Of a DNA stretch of 64,000 bases, positions 12,603 through 22,209 are shown one piece after another. Numbering within the stretch: position 1 is the stretch's first letter; each line of letters opens with the position of its first letter. This DNA is from Pseudomonadales bacterium. Lineage in GTDB: Bacteria; Pseudomonadota; Gammaproteobacteria; Pseudomonadales; Azotimanducaceae. Location: NCBI GenBank assembly GCA_016779585.1, contig JADHNI010000001.1, positions 34,421-98,420 of the forward strand, read 5' to 3'. The notes beneath the pieces were generated by a model. It saw nothing but the letters and a program-made list of their open reading frames with translations. It was not told where the DNA came from and did no database searches. Position numbers and translations under genes: made by a program.

Positions 12603-12818
12603 ATGGCGAAGGAAGAAAATATTCAAATGTCCGGCACAGTCATAGATACGCTGCCGAACACCATGTTTCGAGTAGAACTTGAAAATGGCCACGTAGTAAT
12701 CGCGCACATCAGTGGCAAGATGAGAAAAAACTACATCAAGATCCTGACAGGTGACACGGTGAAAGTTGAACTCACACCGTATGACCTGACCAAGGGAAGA
12801 ATCACCTTCCGCGAGTAA
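12603..12818 (+). CDS. infA: Translation initiation factor IF-1
   Basis: This 71-residue S1/OB-fold protein occupies the ribosomal A site during initiation. It is nearly identical in pattern to E. coli IF-1: [20 protein letters not shown], then '[20 protein letters not shown]', and ending '[12 protein letters not shown]'. The frame is open back to 12564, but ATG 12603 gives the canonical MAKE start. It is convergent with clpA, 17 bp away. Confidence 0.98.
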   Translation: MAKEENIQMSGTVIDTLPNTMFRVELENGHVVIAHISGKMRKNYIKILTGDTVKVELTPYDLTKGRITFRE

Positions 12819-12835
12819 GCTGTTTAGAAATCAGT

Positions 12836-15100
12836 TCAGACTGTTTCCGGCTCTTCGATCTCGAGCGAAAGATCACCATCTACAACAGTCACACGCACGA
12901 CCCCGCCCCCGTCTGACAACCTGCCGAATAGAATATCTTCCGCCAGTTCCTTCTTGATGCGGTTCTGTATTAGGCGCTGCATGGGGCGCGCACCCATCTT
13001 CTCGTCATAGCCATTTTCGGCAAGCCACTCCCTCGCCTCTTCGGTGACATCAAGCTGGACTTTTTTGGAATCCAGCTGTACCTGGATCTCCACCAGGAAC
13101 TTGTCGACGACGGTCTTGATGACTTCTTTGGACAGTGCACCAAATTGAATGATTGCGTCGAGACGATTGCGGAATTCAGGCGTAAACATCTTCTTGATGA
13201 CTTCCATACCATCAGTGGTGTGGTCCTGAGTCTGGAACCCGATAGAGCTTCGGCTCATTTCCTGGGCGCCGGCATTGGTCGTCATAATGATAATGACGTT
13301 CCTGAAGTCCGCCTTGCGTCCGTTGTTGTCCGTAAGGGTGCCATGGTCAAAGACCTGCAGTAACAGGTTAAAGACCTCCGGGTGCGCCTTCTCGATCTCG
13401 TCCAACAGAAGAACGCAGTGCGGTTGCTTGGTGATTGCCTCGGTCAGCAGGCCACCCTGGTCGTACCCGATGTAACCCGGTGGTGCGCCGATGAGTCGGG
13501 AAACCGTGTGCCGTTCCATGTACTCGGACATGTCAAAGCGCAATAGCTCAATACCCATGGTGCTGGCCAGCTGCCGGCACACTTCGGTTTTACCAACACC
13601 GGTCGGCCCACTGAACAGGAACGAACCGATTGGCTTGCCATCTTCCTTGAGACCGGCGCGGGAAAGCTTGATGGCGCTTGCCAGTGTGTCGATTGCCTCA
13701 TCCTGCCCAAAGATGGTCATCTTCAGATTGGTCTCAAGGTCACGCAGGGATTCCTTGTCTGAAGACGACACATTTTTCGGAGGAATGCGTGCGATCTTTG
13801 CCACCATCTGTTCGACATCTCCTACACCAATCTGCTTTTTGCGTCGGCTTGGTGGTTGCAACTGCTGGAAGGCACCCACCTCATCTATGACGTCGATAGC
13901 CTTGTCGGGCATGAATCGATCGTTGATGTACTTGTCCGCCAGCTCCGCTGCGACTTTTAGCGACCGGTCTGTGTACTTGAGCTGGTGATGCTCCTCGAAT
14001 CGAGTCTTCAATCCTTTCAGGATCTGGTAGGTGTCGTCGACACTGGGTTCGTTGACGTCAATTTTCTGGAAGCGACGACTGAGCGCTCGGTCCTTGTCAA
14101 AAATACCGCGGTACTCCTGATAGGTCGTTGATCCGATACAGCGAATCTCACCGGAAGCCAACAGAGGCTTCAAAAGGTTTGAAGCATCCATAACACCGCC
14201 CGACGCGGCGCCGGCGCCGATGATCGTGTGGATCTCGTCGATAAAAAGGATCTGGTTCGGTGTTTCCTTGAGTTCATTCAGCAATGATTTCAGGCGTTTT
14301 TCAAAATCACCGCGGTACTTGGTTCCAGCCAGCAATGCGCCGAGGTCCAGCGAGTGTACAGTACTGTCCTTGATGACATCCGGGACCTGGCCATCAACGA
14401 TCAGCTTCGCCAGTCCTTCTGCTATAGCAGTTTTACCAACACCGGATTCACCAACCAGCAGCGGGTTGTTCTTTCTGCGGCGAGAAAGGGTCTGAATGAC
14501 GCGCTCGACCTCTGAATCACGTCCGACCAACGGATCAATCAGCCCTTTCTTGGCCTGCTCGTTCAAATTGGTGGCGTAAGACTCCAGGGCACTTGCCTGC
14601 TTCCCACCGTCTTCATCTCCTTCAGCCATGCCTTCAGGATTGCCCGCTCGCTCCATGTCATCGCCACTCTTGGACACGCCATGAGAGATATAGTTGACCA
14701 CGTCGATGCGCTGCACATCCTGCTGTTTTAACAGGAACACTGCATGGCTTTCCTGCTCACTGAAGATCGCGACCAGCACATTGGCGCCATCCACTTCCTT
14801 CTTGCCACTGGACTGTACGTGGAAAACAGCTCTTTGCAGGACGCGCTGGAAACCAAGGGTCGGCTGCGTTTCCCTTTCGGTTTCGTTTTGAGGGATCAGA
14901 GGCGTGGTCGCATCCAGAAACTCTTCAAGCTCGCTTCGGAGCTTTTCGATATCAGCCCCACAGGCATTGAGGACGTTAACCGCCGAGTTGTTATCCAGCA
15001 AGGACAGGAGCAGGTGCTCCACTGACATGAGTTCATGTCTTTTCTTGCGGGCGTCTTTGAAGGCCAGGTTCAACGTGACCTCGAGTTCTCTACTTAGCAT
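12836..15100 (-). CDS. clpA: ATP-dependent Clp protease unfoldase ClpA
   Basis: This 754-residue Hsp100 protein unfolds substrates and feeds them to ClpP. The N-domain (1-140) is the ClpS docking site. The first AAA module has 'GESGVGKTAIAEGLAKLIV' (about 214) and 'LFIDEIHTIIGAG'. The second has 'GPTGVGKTEVCRQLA' (about 495) and 'CVLLLDEIEKAHPEVFNLLL'. The ClpP-binding loop region and a C-terminal small domain are present. ClpS is directly upstream (18 bp). clpP is not in the window. Confidence 0.97.
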   Translation of the reverse strand: MLSRELEVTLNLAFKDARKKRHELMSVEHLLLSLLDNNSAVNVLNACGADIEKLRSELEEFLDATTPLIPQNETERETQPTLGFQRVLQRAVFHVQSSGKKEVDGANVLVAIFSEQESHAVFLLKQQDVQRIDVVNYISHGVSKSGDDMERAGNPEGMAEGDEDGGKQASALESYATNLNEQAKKGLIDPLVGRDSEVERVIQTLSRRRKNNPLLVGESGVGKTAIAEGLAKLIVDGQVPDVIKDSTVHSLDLGALLAGTKYRGDFEKRLKSLLNELKETPNQILFIDEIHTIIGAGAASGGVMDASNLLKPLLASGEIRCIGSTTYQEYRGIFDKDRALSRRFQKIDVNEPSVDDTYQILKGLKTRFEEHHQLKYTDRSLKVAAELADKYINDRFMPDKAIDVIDEVGAFQQLQPPSRRKKQIGVGDVEQMVAKIARIPPKNVSSSDKESLRDLETNLKMTIFGQDEAIDTLASAIKLSRAGLKEDGKPIGSFLFSGPTGVGKTEVCRQLASTMGIELLRFDMSEYMERHTVSRLIGAPPGYIGYDQGGLLTEAITKQPHCVLLLDEIEKAHPEVFNLLLQVFDHGTLTDNNGRKADFRNVIIIMTTNAGAQEMSRSSIGFQTQDHTTDGMEVIKKMFTPEFRNRLDAIIQFGALSKEVIKTVVDKFLVEIQVQLDSKKVQLDVTEEAREWLAENGYDEKMGARPMQRLIQNRIKKELAEDILFGRLSDGGGVVRVTVVDGDLSLEIEEPETV

Positions 15101-15118
15101 GATAGGTAAGGTTATCCT

Positions 15119-15553
15119 CTATTCGTCGTCATCCACTGCCTCAATTTCCGAGATCAGGGGATGCTGGTTGTCCTGCGCATATTGATTTACCTGCGCAGAT
15201 TTTGTCTCCGCAATGTCGCGGGGATAGATACCGCAAGTTGCCTTGCCGGTGGTATGAACGGCAAGCATGATCTGCGTTGCTTTCTCACGATCCATCCCAA
15301 AGAACATCTGTAATACCTCAACAACGAACTCCATCGGTGTGTAGTCATCGTTAAGCAATACTACTTTAAACAGTGGCGGTTTCTTCAGCCTGGGTTCAAC
15401 AGGCGCTTCAAGAACGCCAAGATCGCGCCCGGGTTCTTCGGGGTCAGTGCCCGCGGCCGAGTGAAAATGGCCCGCGGCCGCGTAAAAATGGCCTGCGGTT
15501 GACCTGAAAGGCCCTGAAGCCCTGACCAAAATACGTTTACTAAGATGTTCCAC
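15119..15553 (-). CDS. clpS: ClpS adaptor with repeat-containing N-terminal extension
   Basis: ClpS delivers N-degron substrates to ClpA. The core from '[20 protein letters not shown]' to '[20 protein letters not shown]' has the substrate-pocket residues NDD and the H in AVHT. The start is uncertain. The frame is open to 15733, but only weak starts (GTG 15562, GTG 15553, TTG 15529) are available after a minus-strand promoter-like pair at 15621-15648. GTG 15553 is taken, giving 144 residues. The extra N-terminal stretch contains a doubled heptad '[16 protein letters not shown]' encoded by tandem 21-bp repeats, and no strong ribosome binding site is visible. Confidence 0.85.
   Translation of the reverse strand: MEHLSKRILVRASGPFRSTAGHFYAAAGHFHSAAGTDPEEPGRDLGVLEAPVEPRLKKPPLFKVVLLNDDYTPMEFVVEVLQMFFGMDREKATQIMLAVHTTGKATCGIYPRDIAETKSAQVNQYAQDNQHPLISEIEAVDDDE
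15450..15498 (+). repeat. Tandem 21-bp GC-rich repeats in the 5' part of clpS
   Basis: Two 21-bp copies (15450-15470 and 15471-15491) of CCCGCGGCCGNGTNAAAATGG are followed by a partial third (15492-15498). The copies differ at only two positions. Because the unit is 7 codons, it encodes a repeated heptad at the ClpS N-terminus. Confidence 0.8.
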
Positions 15554-15620
15554 TACACTCACTTTAATATGGGCTGAGGTCTGAATATCACGGCGCAGGG
15601 CGCCTGTCCGATTCCTGTCT

Positions 15621-15648
15621 ATTCTAACCACATTCCCACGGACGTTAA
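15621..15648 (-). promoter_or_regulatory. Possible clpS promoter
   Basis: On the minus strand TTAACG (15648-15643) and TAGAAT (15626-15621) are 16 bp apart, predicting an RNA start near 15613. That lies upstream of the GTG starts at 15562 and 15553 and inside the longer open frame, so the longer ClpS reading is unlikely to be translated. The region 15554-15865 (312 bp) otherwise holds only promoter-like sequence. Confidence 0.4.
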
Positions 15649-15713
15649 TACTTGACGGCGTCTGTCCAGCAGGGCTGCCTAACCCACTGTTATTGTAGGG
15701 ATAATAAGTCTTC

Positions 15714-15743
15714 TTGACTGAACCTTTTAGCACCTCGTATGGT
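15714..15743 (+). promoter_or_regulatory. Possible cspD promoter
   Basis: TTGACT (15714-15719) and TATGGT (15738-15743) are separated by 18 bp. This would give a 5' untranslated region of about 115 nt before the cold-shock gene, in keeping with the long leaders of that family. The -10 is a weak match, so the call is tentative. Confidence 0.3.
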
Positions 15744-15865
15744 ACTCACTAGATATAAGAGCTAGCCGTCGTTTTCATACGTCCGGAAGGCGCGGATGTT
15801 CAAACTGTATGACCTGACCGGGCCTATGTCATGGCTGTGTAGTTAACAGCAGTGAGGTCACCACT

Positions 15866-16102
15866 ATGCCCACGGGACGTGTTAAGTGGTTCAACAATGC
15901 TAAAGGTTACGGCTTCATACTCCCTGAAGATGAGAGCGAGGATTACTTCGTACACTACTCTTCTATCGTCATGGATGGCTATAAAACACTGAAGGCAGGC
16001 CAGCCAGTCACTTTCGATATGATCGATGACCCGAAGGGAACCCACGCCGTAAACGTCAAACCGCTGAATTCAGGCGAAGACAGCGACTCAGTAGACAGCT
16101 GA
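15866..16102 (+). CDS. cspD: Cold-shock domain protein, CspD-like
   Basis: This 78-residue single-strand nucleic-acid-binding protein has RNP1 'GRVKWFNNAKGYGFI' (residues 4-18) and RNP2 'DYFVHYSSI'. The Asp/Ser-rich tail and the position divergent from clpSA are as in Pseudomonas cspD, whose E. coli relative inhibits replication in stationary phase. Which cold-shock paralogue it is cannot be settled from sequence alone. Confidence 0.9.
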   Translation: MPTGRVKWFNNAKGYGFILPEDESEDYFVHYSSIVMDGYKTLKAGQPVTFDMIDDPKGTHAVNVKPLNSGEDSDSVDS

Positions 16103-16129
16103 GCAAACCTTTAGAGAGGAGGCTCCAGG

Positions 16130-16672
16130 ATGTCACGGGGCAACCTTATCCTGTTCAACAAACCCTTTGGCGTTCTCAGCCAGTTTACGGGTGAAGAGCC
16201 TACGCTTGCTCGTTATATACCACTCAAGGGTTACTACCCCGCTGGACGCCTGGACAAGGACTCCGAGGGGCTCCTGCTTTTGACAAGTGAGGGCAGTCTG
16301 CAAGCCCGCATCGCCAACCCCAAGTTCAAAATGGAGAAGACCTACTGGGCACAGGTTGAAGGAGATATCGACAACGTGGCATTGAGGCACCTGGCGAAGG
16401 GCGTTGAGCTAAAAGACGGGCTGACCCGGCCGGCGAAGGCTCGACGTATTGAAACGCCCCTTCCACGGCGTGATCCAGATATCCGGTCACGAGATTCCGT
16501 GCCCACCAGCTGGATCGAGCTCACCCTGTCAGAAGGGAAAAACCGGCAGGTGCGACGCATGACTGCCGCGGTGGGATTCCCAACGCTGAGGCTTTACCGG
16601 GCAAAAATTGGCCCGTGGGATCTTGAGGGGCTGGCTCCCGGTGAGTACCGGCTAACCAATAGGAATTTCTAG
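16130..16672 (+). CDS. rluE: 23S rRNA pseudouridine synthase, RluE-like
   Basis: This 180-residue RsuA/RluE-family enzyme lacks the N-terminal S4 domain, which fits RluE (U2457 of 23S rRNA in E. coli). The catalytic-Asp motif is 'AGRLDKDSEGLLLLTSEG' (about 38-55) and the C-terminal 'EGKNRQVRRMTAAVGFPTLRL' is the KxRQIRR family signature. A strong AGAGGAGG site precedes the start. The last 4 bp overlap the convergent moaE. Confidence 0.92.
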   Translation: MSRGNLILFNKPFGVLSQFTGEEPTLARYIPLKGYYPAGRLDKDSEGLLLLTSEGSLQARIANPKFKMEKTYWAQVEGDIDNVALRHLAKGVELKDGLTRPAKARRIETPLPRRDPDIRSRDSVPTSWIELTLSEGKNRQVRRMTAAVGFPTLRLYRAKIGPWDLEGLAPGEYRLTNRNF

Positions 16673-17133
16673 GGATCCGATTCCCAGGATTCAGCGGCTT
16701 CGACATCACTCTGACGTGTCGTGAGCCAGCGGTCTCCTTGCACCGTTTTTTCTTTCTTCCAGAAGGTTGCCCTGGTTTTCAGGTAATCCATCACAAACTC
16801 GCACGCCTGGAACGCATCGCCGCGATGCTGGCTGGCGATGCCGACGAAAACGATCTCGTCTCCCGGGTAAAGGTCACCCACCCGGTGAATCACAGTTGCG
16901 CCCAGAACCTGCCAGCGATCCGAGGCTTCTTCGAGTATTTTTGACAGTTCTTTCTCTGTCATGCCGGGATAGTGTTCCAGATGCAGGACCTTGACCGTGT
17001 CGTCATCGTTGATATCACGGACTGTGCCAGCAAAAGTGACCACGGCACCGACCGAGAGGCTATTCGAGCGTAGCGCATCGTACTCTGCCTGCTGGCTGAA
17101 TGGTTCCTCCTGGACAAGAATCCGGAAATCCAA
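16669..17133 (-). CDS. moaE: Molybdopterin synthase catalytic subunit MoaE
   Basis: This 154-residue protein inserts sulfur into precursor Z together with MoaD to make molybdopterin. Family segments are 'GAVVTFAGTVRDIND', 'LHLEHYPGMTEKELSKI', 'VIHRVGDLYPGDEIVFVGIA' and the catalytic lysine region 'LKTRATFWKKEKT'. It follows moaD by 1 bp in a moaC-moaD-moaE operon. Confidence 0.95.
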   Translation of the reverse strand: MDFRILVQEEPFSQQAEYDALRSNSLSVGAVVTFAGTVRDINDDDTVKVLHLEHYPGMTEKELSKILEEASDRWQVLGATVIHRVGDLYPGDEIVFVGIASQHRGDAFQACEFVMDYLKTRATFWKKEKTVQGDRWLTTRQSDVEAAESWESDP

Positions 17134-17134
17134 G

Positions 17135-17386
17135 TCAACCTCCTGTCACCGGTGGAAAGAAAGCAATTTCATCGTCAGGGCCTAGCTCCACATCACCGGA
17201 AATCAACTCCTGGTTAACCGCTATCTTGATGTTCTCGGCCCTCAACACAGCGCCCCATTCCGGACCATTTCGGGTCGCAAGCTGCTCAATCAGCGCAGAA
17301 ACCCGGGTGCCTGCCTCAATATCGCAGGAAACCTCGTCGGTACCCAGGTCCTCCCGGATACTGGCAAACAGGACGACGGTTGCCAT
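17135..17386 (-). CDS. moaD: Molybdopterin synthase sulfur carrier MoaD
   Basis: This 83-residue ubiquitin-fold protein is activated as a C-terminal thiocarboxylate by MoeB. It ends in the required Gly-Gly ('FFPPVTGG'). The frame is open to 17404, but ATG 17386 gives the standard '[12 protein letters not shown]' start and overlaps the moaC stop as TGATG, a typical coupling site. Confidence 0.93.
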   Translation of the reverse strand: MATVVLFASIREDLGTDEVSCDIEAGTRVSALIEQLATRNGPEWGAVLRAENIKIAVNQELISGDVELGPDDEIAFFPPVTGG

Positions 17387-17880
17387 CAGCGCGAACGGCT
17401 CCACGTACCGGACTTGCCACCAGATTTTTCCTCCAGGGCTACCTCGCTGATCACCATACCCCGGTCAACGGCTTTGCACATGTCATAGATCGTAAGGGCT
17501 GCAATCGATGCGGCGGTCAGGGCTTCCATCTCGACACCGGTTTTGCCGGAAACCTTGCATGTCGCCTGGACCAGCACGCGCGAGTTTTCCTCATCACTGT
17601 CAAAAGTCACCTCCGCAGAGTTAAGTGCGAGCGGATGACACAGCGGAATGAGGTCCGAACATTTCTTGGCCGCCTGGATGCCAGCAATCCGCGCGACACC
17701 CAGTACATCACCTTTCTTTGAATCGCCGGACAGGATGAGTGCAAGTGTTTCCGGTTGCATCGAAATGATGGCAGACGCTGTTGCCTCGCGTTCAGTGACG
17801 TCCTTGCCACCAACGTCGACCATCCGCGCACGGCCCTGTTCATCGATATGAGTAAGCTTGTTTTCGTTCATGGGCGCCAT
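17386..17880 (-). CDS. moaC: Cyclic pyranopterin monophosphate synthase MoaC
   Basis: This enzyme converts the MoaA product to cyclic pyranopterin monophosphate, the second half of step one of molybdenum cofactor synthesis. Conserved segments are '[16 protein letters not shown]', '[20 protein letters not shown]', '[13 protein letters not shown]' and '[20 protein letters not shown]'. ATG 17880 gives 164 residues; ATG 17871 (MNENKLTH) would be equally acceptable. moaA is not in the window. It is divergent from mnmA. Confidence 0.95.
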   Translation of the reverse strand: MAPMNENKLTHIDEQGRARMVDVGGKDVTEREATASAIISMQPETLALILSGDSKKGDVLGVARIAGIQAAKKCSDLIPLCHPLALNSAEVTFDSDEENSRVLVQATCKVSGKTGVEMEALTAASIAALTIYDMCKAVDRGMVISEVALEEKSGGKSGTWSRSR

Positions 17881-17910
17881 TGTACACCGGAATTTGCGTG
17901 CTCCACGGGA

Positions 17911-17916
17911 TATAAT
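17911..17916 (+). promoter_or_regulatory. Possible -10 element for mnmA
   Basis: A perfect TATAAT lies 26 bp upstream of the mnmA ATG in the short moaC-mnmA gap. No -35 at the usual spacing is recognisable (TTGCGT is only 11 bp away), so this is weak evidence for a start site near 17923. Confidence 0.35.
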
Positions 17917-17942
17917 GCGCCTTTAACCATCTGCCTCTTTCC

Positions 17943-19055
17943 ATGAACAGCTCCAGCTCGAACAAGGTCATTGTCGGTATGTCCGGCGGGGTCGATTCCT
18001 CGGTAACCGCCCTGCTCTGCCTGCAGCACGGTTATGAGGTGGAAGGTCTCTTCATGAAGAACTGGGACGAAGACGACGGCACCGAATACTGCACGGCCAT
18101 GGAAGACCTGGCCGACGCCCAGGCGGTATGCGACCGGCTCGGCATCAAGCTGAACCAGGCTAACTTCGCGGCGGAATACTGGGATAATGTATTCGAACAC
18201 TTCCTGACGGAATACCGTGAGGGGCGAACACCCAACCCCGACGTACTCTGTAATCGAGAAATAAAGTTCCAGGTGTTTGCCCAGTATGCGCATCTGCTGG
18301 GCGCTGATCGAATTGCGACGGGACACTACGCCCGCCTTGCCGGTATCGACGGCGAACTGCGTCTTTTGAAAGGCCTGGATCCGAACAAGGACCAGAGCTA
18401 TTTCCTGCAGTCCGTATCCCAGAAACAGTTTGATCGAGTCATGTTCCCGGTCGGCGAGCTGCAGAAATCAGAGGTTCGTGACCTGGCGGAAGCGAATGGC
18501 CTGCCGACACATGCCAAGAAAGACTCAACCGGCATATGTTTTATCGGTGAGCGCCGGTTCAAAGACTTCCTCCAGGACTACCTGCCGGCAAATCCCGGAG
18601 AGATTGTCTCGCTTGAAGGACAGGTAATCGGCCGCCATGATGGTTTGATGTACAACACACTGGGTCAGAGGCAGGGCCTCGGTATCGGTGGCCTCAGAGG
18701 CGGCAGCGAAGCACCCTGGTATGTCGTCGGCAAAGACCTTGCAAACAACCGACTGATTGTCGCCCAGGGTAATGACAACCCTGCCCTATTCTGCAGCGCC
18801 ATGACCGTGCAGAACATCGAGTGGATAGGCACGCCACCTGAACTGCCGGCTGAACTGAACGTGAAAGTACGCTATCGACAGGCCGACCAGGCCTGCTGGC
18901 TGAAGACATCAGGTGATGGCTACGAGATAACCTTCGAGCAGCCACAACGCGCAGTCACACCCGGCCAGTGGGCCTGTTTCTACGATGGTGAGATTTGCCT
19001 TGGCGGTGGCATCATTGTCAGCACTGACAGTGACCTGTCGAGCATCGCACCATGA
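17943..19055 (+). CDS. mnmA: tRNA-specific 2-thiouridylase MnmA
   Basis: This 370-residue enzyme makes 2-thiouridine at position 34 of tRNA-Lys, -Glu and -Gln. It has the PP-loop '[14 protein letters not shown]' (about 13), the 'MKNWDEDD' segment and catalytic cysteines in '[13 protein letters not shown]' (about 102) and '[13 protein letters not shown]' (about 200). Sulfur is expected to come from the Tus relay encoded at 917-2245. It overlaps hflD by 4 bp. Confidence 0.97.
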   Translation: MNSSSSNKVIVGMSGGVDSSVTALLCLQHGYEVEGLFMKNWDEDDGTEYCTAMEDLADAQAVCDRLGIKLNQANFAAEYWDNVFEHFLTEYREGRTPNPDVLCNREIKFQVFAQYAHLLGADRIATGHYARLAGIDGELRLLKGLDPNKDQSYFLQSVSQKQFDRVMFPVGELQKSEVRDLAEANGLPTHAKKDSTGICFIGERRFKDFLQDYLPANPGEIVSLEGQVIGRHDGLMYNTLGQRQGLGIGGLRGGSEAPWYVVGKDLANNRLIVAQGNDNPALFCSAMTVQNIEWIGTPPELPAELNVKVRYRQADQACWLKTSGDGYEITFEQPQRAVTPGQWACFYDGEICLGGGIIVSTDSDLSSIAP

Positions 19056-19687
19056 ACCTGAATCGCAGCGATGAACGGGCGCTGGCATTTGCAGGTTTGC
19101 TCCAGGCCTGCCACCTGGTAACTGGTTTGGCGCGAACCGGGATGATTAGCCAAGATAGCCTTGTCGGCAGCCTGGAATCTGTCTTTGTCACCAACCCGGA
19201 AACCACACTCGATGTTTATGCAACAGGCAACGGCGTCAGGACCGGGCTCAGGCTGATCATGGAGATTATCGGTGACCTGAACTTCAGTGAGCATGGCGAT
19301 ACCATTCGTTATGTCCTGGCTGTTATCGCGCTGGAAAAGAGGCTTCGGTTAAACCCCGAGGTGTTGCAGGCCATTGGTGCCGGAATCAGCAACATCCAGG
19401 AGCATCGTATAGTCCAGGGGTTGTCAGTGGCTGATGAAGCGTGCGTGAATCGATTATCAGAGCTGTACGAAGGAACCGCCGGACGATCAGAACCACGTAT
19501 TCGGGTTCAGGGCCAACAGAAACACCTGACCAACCGGGCAAATCAGGCGAGAATAAGGGCTCTACTGATGGCCGCACTACGTTCTGCAGTTCTCTGGCGG
19601 CAACTGGATGGCAGGCTCAGCCAGTGCGTGCTCGGGCGTGGAAAACTGCTCAAATCCACGTATCGAGCTCAAACAATACTCAATTAA
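19052..19687 (+). CDS. hflD: HflD homolog
   Basis: This 211-residue helical protein of the HflD (YcfC) family is a peripheral membrane protein which in E. coli influences lysogeny by binding phage CII. Its normal host role is not clear. Characteristic features are '[19 protein letters not shown]' near the N-terminus, '[13 protein letters not shown]' in the middle and '[19 protein letters not shown]' near the end. The mnmA-hflD-purB order is common in gammaproteobacteria. Confidence 0.92.
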   Translation: MNLNRSDERALAFAGLLQACHLVTGLARTGMISQDSLVGSLESVFVTNPETTLDVYATGNGVRTGLRLIMEIIGDLNFSEHGDTIRYVLAVIALEKRLRLNPEVLQAIGAGISNIQEHRIVQGLSVADEACVNRLSELYEGTAGRSEPRIRVQGQQKHLTNRANQARIRALLMAALRSAVLWRQLDGRLSQCVLGRGKLLKSTYRAQTILN

Positions 19688-19715
19688 ATCAATGTAATAG
19701 ACGACCTTTACAGAT

Positions 19716-21098
19716 ATGACCTTAGAATTAACTGAACTGACCGCAATCAGCCCCACCGATGGCCGATACGCACGCTACACCTGGCCACTGCGGGAAACCC
19801 TGAGTGAATATGGCCTGATTCAGCATCGCTGCCTCGTGGAATACCGCTGGTTCCAGTGCCTGGCATCTGAACCCACCATTGCGGAACTGCCTGTGCTGTC
19901 GGAAGCGCAACACCAGGCAATTGACGGTCTGATAGAAGGTTTCTCGCTGGGAGATGCAAAGGCTGTTAAAGCGCTGGAAGCTACCACCAACCATGATGTG
20001 AAAGCCGTTGAATACCACGTTAAAAACCAGCTACGCGGGATCGAAGGGCTGGCGCCTTACGTCGAATTTGTGCATTTCGCCTGCACCTCGGAAGACATTA
20101 ATAACCTGGCTTACGGCCTGATGCTACAGAAGGCCATGAAATCCACTGTTGAGCCCGACATGAAAGAGGTGATCGACACCATCTCGGAGCTGGCTCGAGA
20201 ATATGCGGCGGTGCCCATGCTGTCCCGAACCCACGGGCAGGTGGCGTCACCGACAACCATGGGCAAAGAGCTGGCCAACGTGGTAGCACGTCTGAAACGC
20301 CAGCTGGCAACGGTCCAGAACACGCCTATCCTGGGAAAAATCAATGGCGCGGTGGGTAACTATAACGCCCACGTCTCGGCCTACCCTGACGTGGACTGGC
20401 TGGCACTCAGCGAGCAGTTTGTGACCCACCTGGGGCTGACCTGGAATCCCTACACAACGCAGATAGAGCCGCACGACTACATCGCTGAACTGTTCCAGGC
20501 GATGACTCGATTTAACACAGTTCTCCTGGATTTCGACCGTGACATCTGGTCTTACATCTCTATCGGCTATTTCCGCCAGAGAAAGGTGGAAGGTGAAACC
20601 GGTTCATCGACCATGCCACATAAGGTCAACCCGATCGATTTCGAGAACAGCGAAGGCAACCTTGGCCTTGCCAATGCAACCCTGGGCCATCTTGCGGAAA
20701 AGCTGCCCGTCTCAAGATGGCAGCGGGATCTCACCGATTCAACGGTGCTGCGTAACATCGGCGTTGGTCTCGCTTACAGTGTCGTGGCCTACCAATCTGC
20801 GCTCAAAGGCATCGACAAGTTGCAATTGGCACCTGAAGTACTTGCTCAAGACCTGGATGACAGCTGGGAAGTAGTGGCCGAGCCGGTACAGACCATTATG
20901 CGCAAACACGGCATCGAAGAACCTTACGAGAAACTCAAGGCGCTGACCCGAGGCGAGAGCCTGACGCAGGAAAAAATCGAAGGGTTGCTTCAATCGCTGG
21001 ATCTTCCCGCAGATGTCAGTGATGCTATCCGGGCGATTACGCCGGCAAACTATATTGGTGAGGCCGAAAAGCTCGTTCACCGACTGCTTTCCGACTGA
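19716..21098 (+). CDS. purB: Adenylosuccinate lyase
   Basis: This 460-residue fumarase/aspartase-superfamily enzyme catalyses two steps of purine synthesis (SAICAR to AICAR, and adenylosuccinate to AMP). Markers are 'HFACTSEDINNLAYGLML' (about 110), the active-site 'SRTHGQVASPTTMGKE' (about 168) and the superfamily signature loop 'SSTMPHKVNPIDFENSEGN' (about 295). The length is typical of the gammaproteobacterial form. Confidence 0.97.
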   Translation: MTLELTELTAISPTDGRYARYTWPLRETLSEYGLIQHRCLVEYRWFQCLASEPTIAELPVLSEAQHQAIDGLIEGFSLGDAKAVKALEATTNHDVKAVEYHVKNQLRGIEGLAPYVEFVHFACTSEDINNLAYGLMLQKAMKSTVEPDMKEVIDTISELAREYAAVPMLSRTHGQVASPTTMGKELANVVARLKRQLATVQNTPILGKINGAVGNYNAHVSAYPDVDWLALSEQFVTHLGLTWNPYTTQIEPHDYIAELFQAMTRFNTVLLDFDRDIWSYISIGYFRQRKVEGETGSSTMPHKVNPIDFENSEGNLGLANATLGHLAEKLPVSRWQRDLTDSTVLRNIGVGLAYSVVAYQSALKGIDKLQLAPEVLAQDLDDSWEVVAEPVQTIMRKHGIEEPYEKLKALTRGESLTQEKIEGLLQSLDLPADVSDAIRAITPANYIGEAEKLVHRLLSD

Positions 21099-21109
21099 AC
21101 CTGACAGGC

Positions 21110-22198
21110 ATGCTGGATAAGGAGCAACTGGCAGAGTTTCGCGAGGCGTCCTGGGGCAAAAAGCCATGCCTGTTCCGAGGTGCCATCGACGTTACCGGGT
21201 TTCCGCTGACATCACATGACCTTACCAGCCTTGTCCAAAACGACCTGGTTGAGTCGCGACTCATTACCGGCGACTTTGAGCTGATACACGGTCCTTTCGA
21301 GCCAGCAGCCGAATCCCGGGATCATGACTCAACGCACTTGCCACCGGATTCAATGTTGATGGTTCAGTGCCTTGAGCAACACCTCCAGGTGGCACGGGAC
21401 CTGCTGGACCAGGCGTTCCCGTTTATACCTGGCTGGCAGGTTGATGATGTGATGGCCAGTCTGGGCGAAGAGTCCGCCAGCTGCGGTGCCCATTTCGATA
21501 AGTACGACGTTTTCCTGGTCCAGCACACCGGCGGCAAGATATGGCACCTGGACGATGGCGGCCACCGGGAAGAGGATCTGGCCCCCGCCGCTGACATCCG
21601 GCTGCTTCGGGAGTTTGAGCCTGCTCACACCTGGATAGTCGAACCGGGAGATGTCCTCTACGTGCCACCCGGGTTTGGGCACCATGGCATCTGCCAGGAT
21701 GTTTCACTGACCCTGTCCGTCGGTATTCGCAATCCCACGATGGCCGAACTGCTAGCCGACCTCTCTGAATTTGCGCTGTTGTCACTGAATGAAAACCCGA
21801 CGATCACTGACCAACTGTTCGCGGCAGAAAGCACCATCGGTGCCCAGGCAATCAGCCAGATTCAGTCTGCACTTGAGGGGATGCTCAACAACGACATGCT
21901 GCAACGCTGGTACGGCAGCTTTTCCACGAGACTCCGGGAACCTGACCTGCTGGTAGCTGGTGTTGCCGCACAGCCAGCAAGCGGCATGAACCTCGTCGCT
22001 GCACTGGCCAGCCGTTTTGCGATATCCGGGCAGCTGCTTTTTGTGAATGGTGAAGTCTTTGAACTGGAAGATGTTGATATGAGCTGGGCAGCGGAACTCA
22101 CGACTCGCAGAAAACTGCTGATACCCCGTGCAATCTCGGAAAGAGGTCTTGCCTGCCTCGAATCACTGCTGGCCACCGGCGCCCTTCTCGCAAGGTAA
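21110..22198 (+). CDS. roxA: Ribosomal protein uL16 arginine hydroxylase (RoxA/YcfD)
   Basis: This 362-residue JmjC-type Fe(II)/2-oxoglutarate oxygenase hydroxylates an arginine of ribosomal protein L16 in E. coli. The iron-binding HxD is in 'CGAHFDKYDVFLVQHTGGKI', with the distal His in 'PPGFGHHGICQDVSLTLSVG'. The C-terminal half is the dimerisation and winged-helix region. It starts 11 bp after purB and is followed 11 bp later by the GNAT fusion gene. Confidence 0.92.
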   Translation: MLDKEQLAEFREASWGKKPCLFRGAIDVTGFPLTSHDLTSLVQNDLVESRLITGDFELIHGPFEPAAESRDHDSTHLPPDSMLMVQCLEQHLQVARDLLDQAFPFIPGWQVDDVMASLGEESASCGAHFDKYDVFLVQHTGGKIWHLDDGGHREEDLAPAADIRLLREFEPAHTWIVEPGDVLYVPPGFGHHGICQDVSLTLSVGIRNPTMAELLADLSEFALLSLNENPTITDQLFAAESTIGAQAISQIQSALEGMLNNDMLQRWYGSFSTRLREPDLLVAGVAAQPASGMNLVAALASRFAISGQLLFVNGEVFELEDVDMSWAAELTTRRKLLIPRAISERGLACLESLLATGALLAR

Positions 22199-22209
22199 AC
22201 TGTACCCAT

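Noticed and set aside
15554..15733. Longer ClpS (204 residues) using the full open frame
   Set aside because: The extra part crosses a promoter-like pair for clpS, has no family similarity, and would make ClpS far longer than usual.
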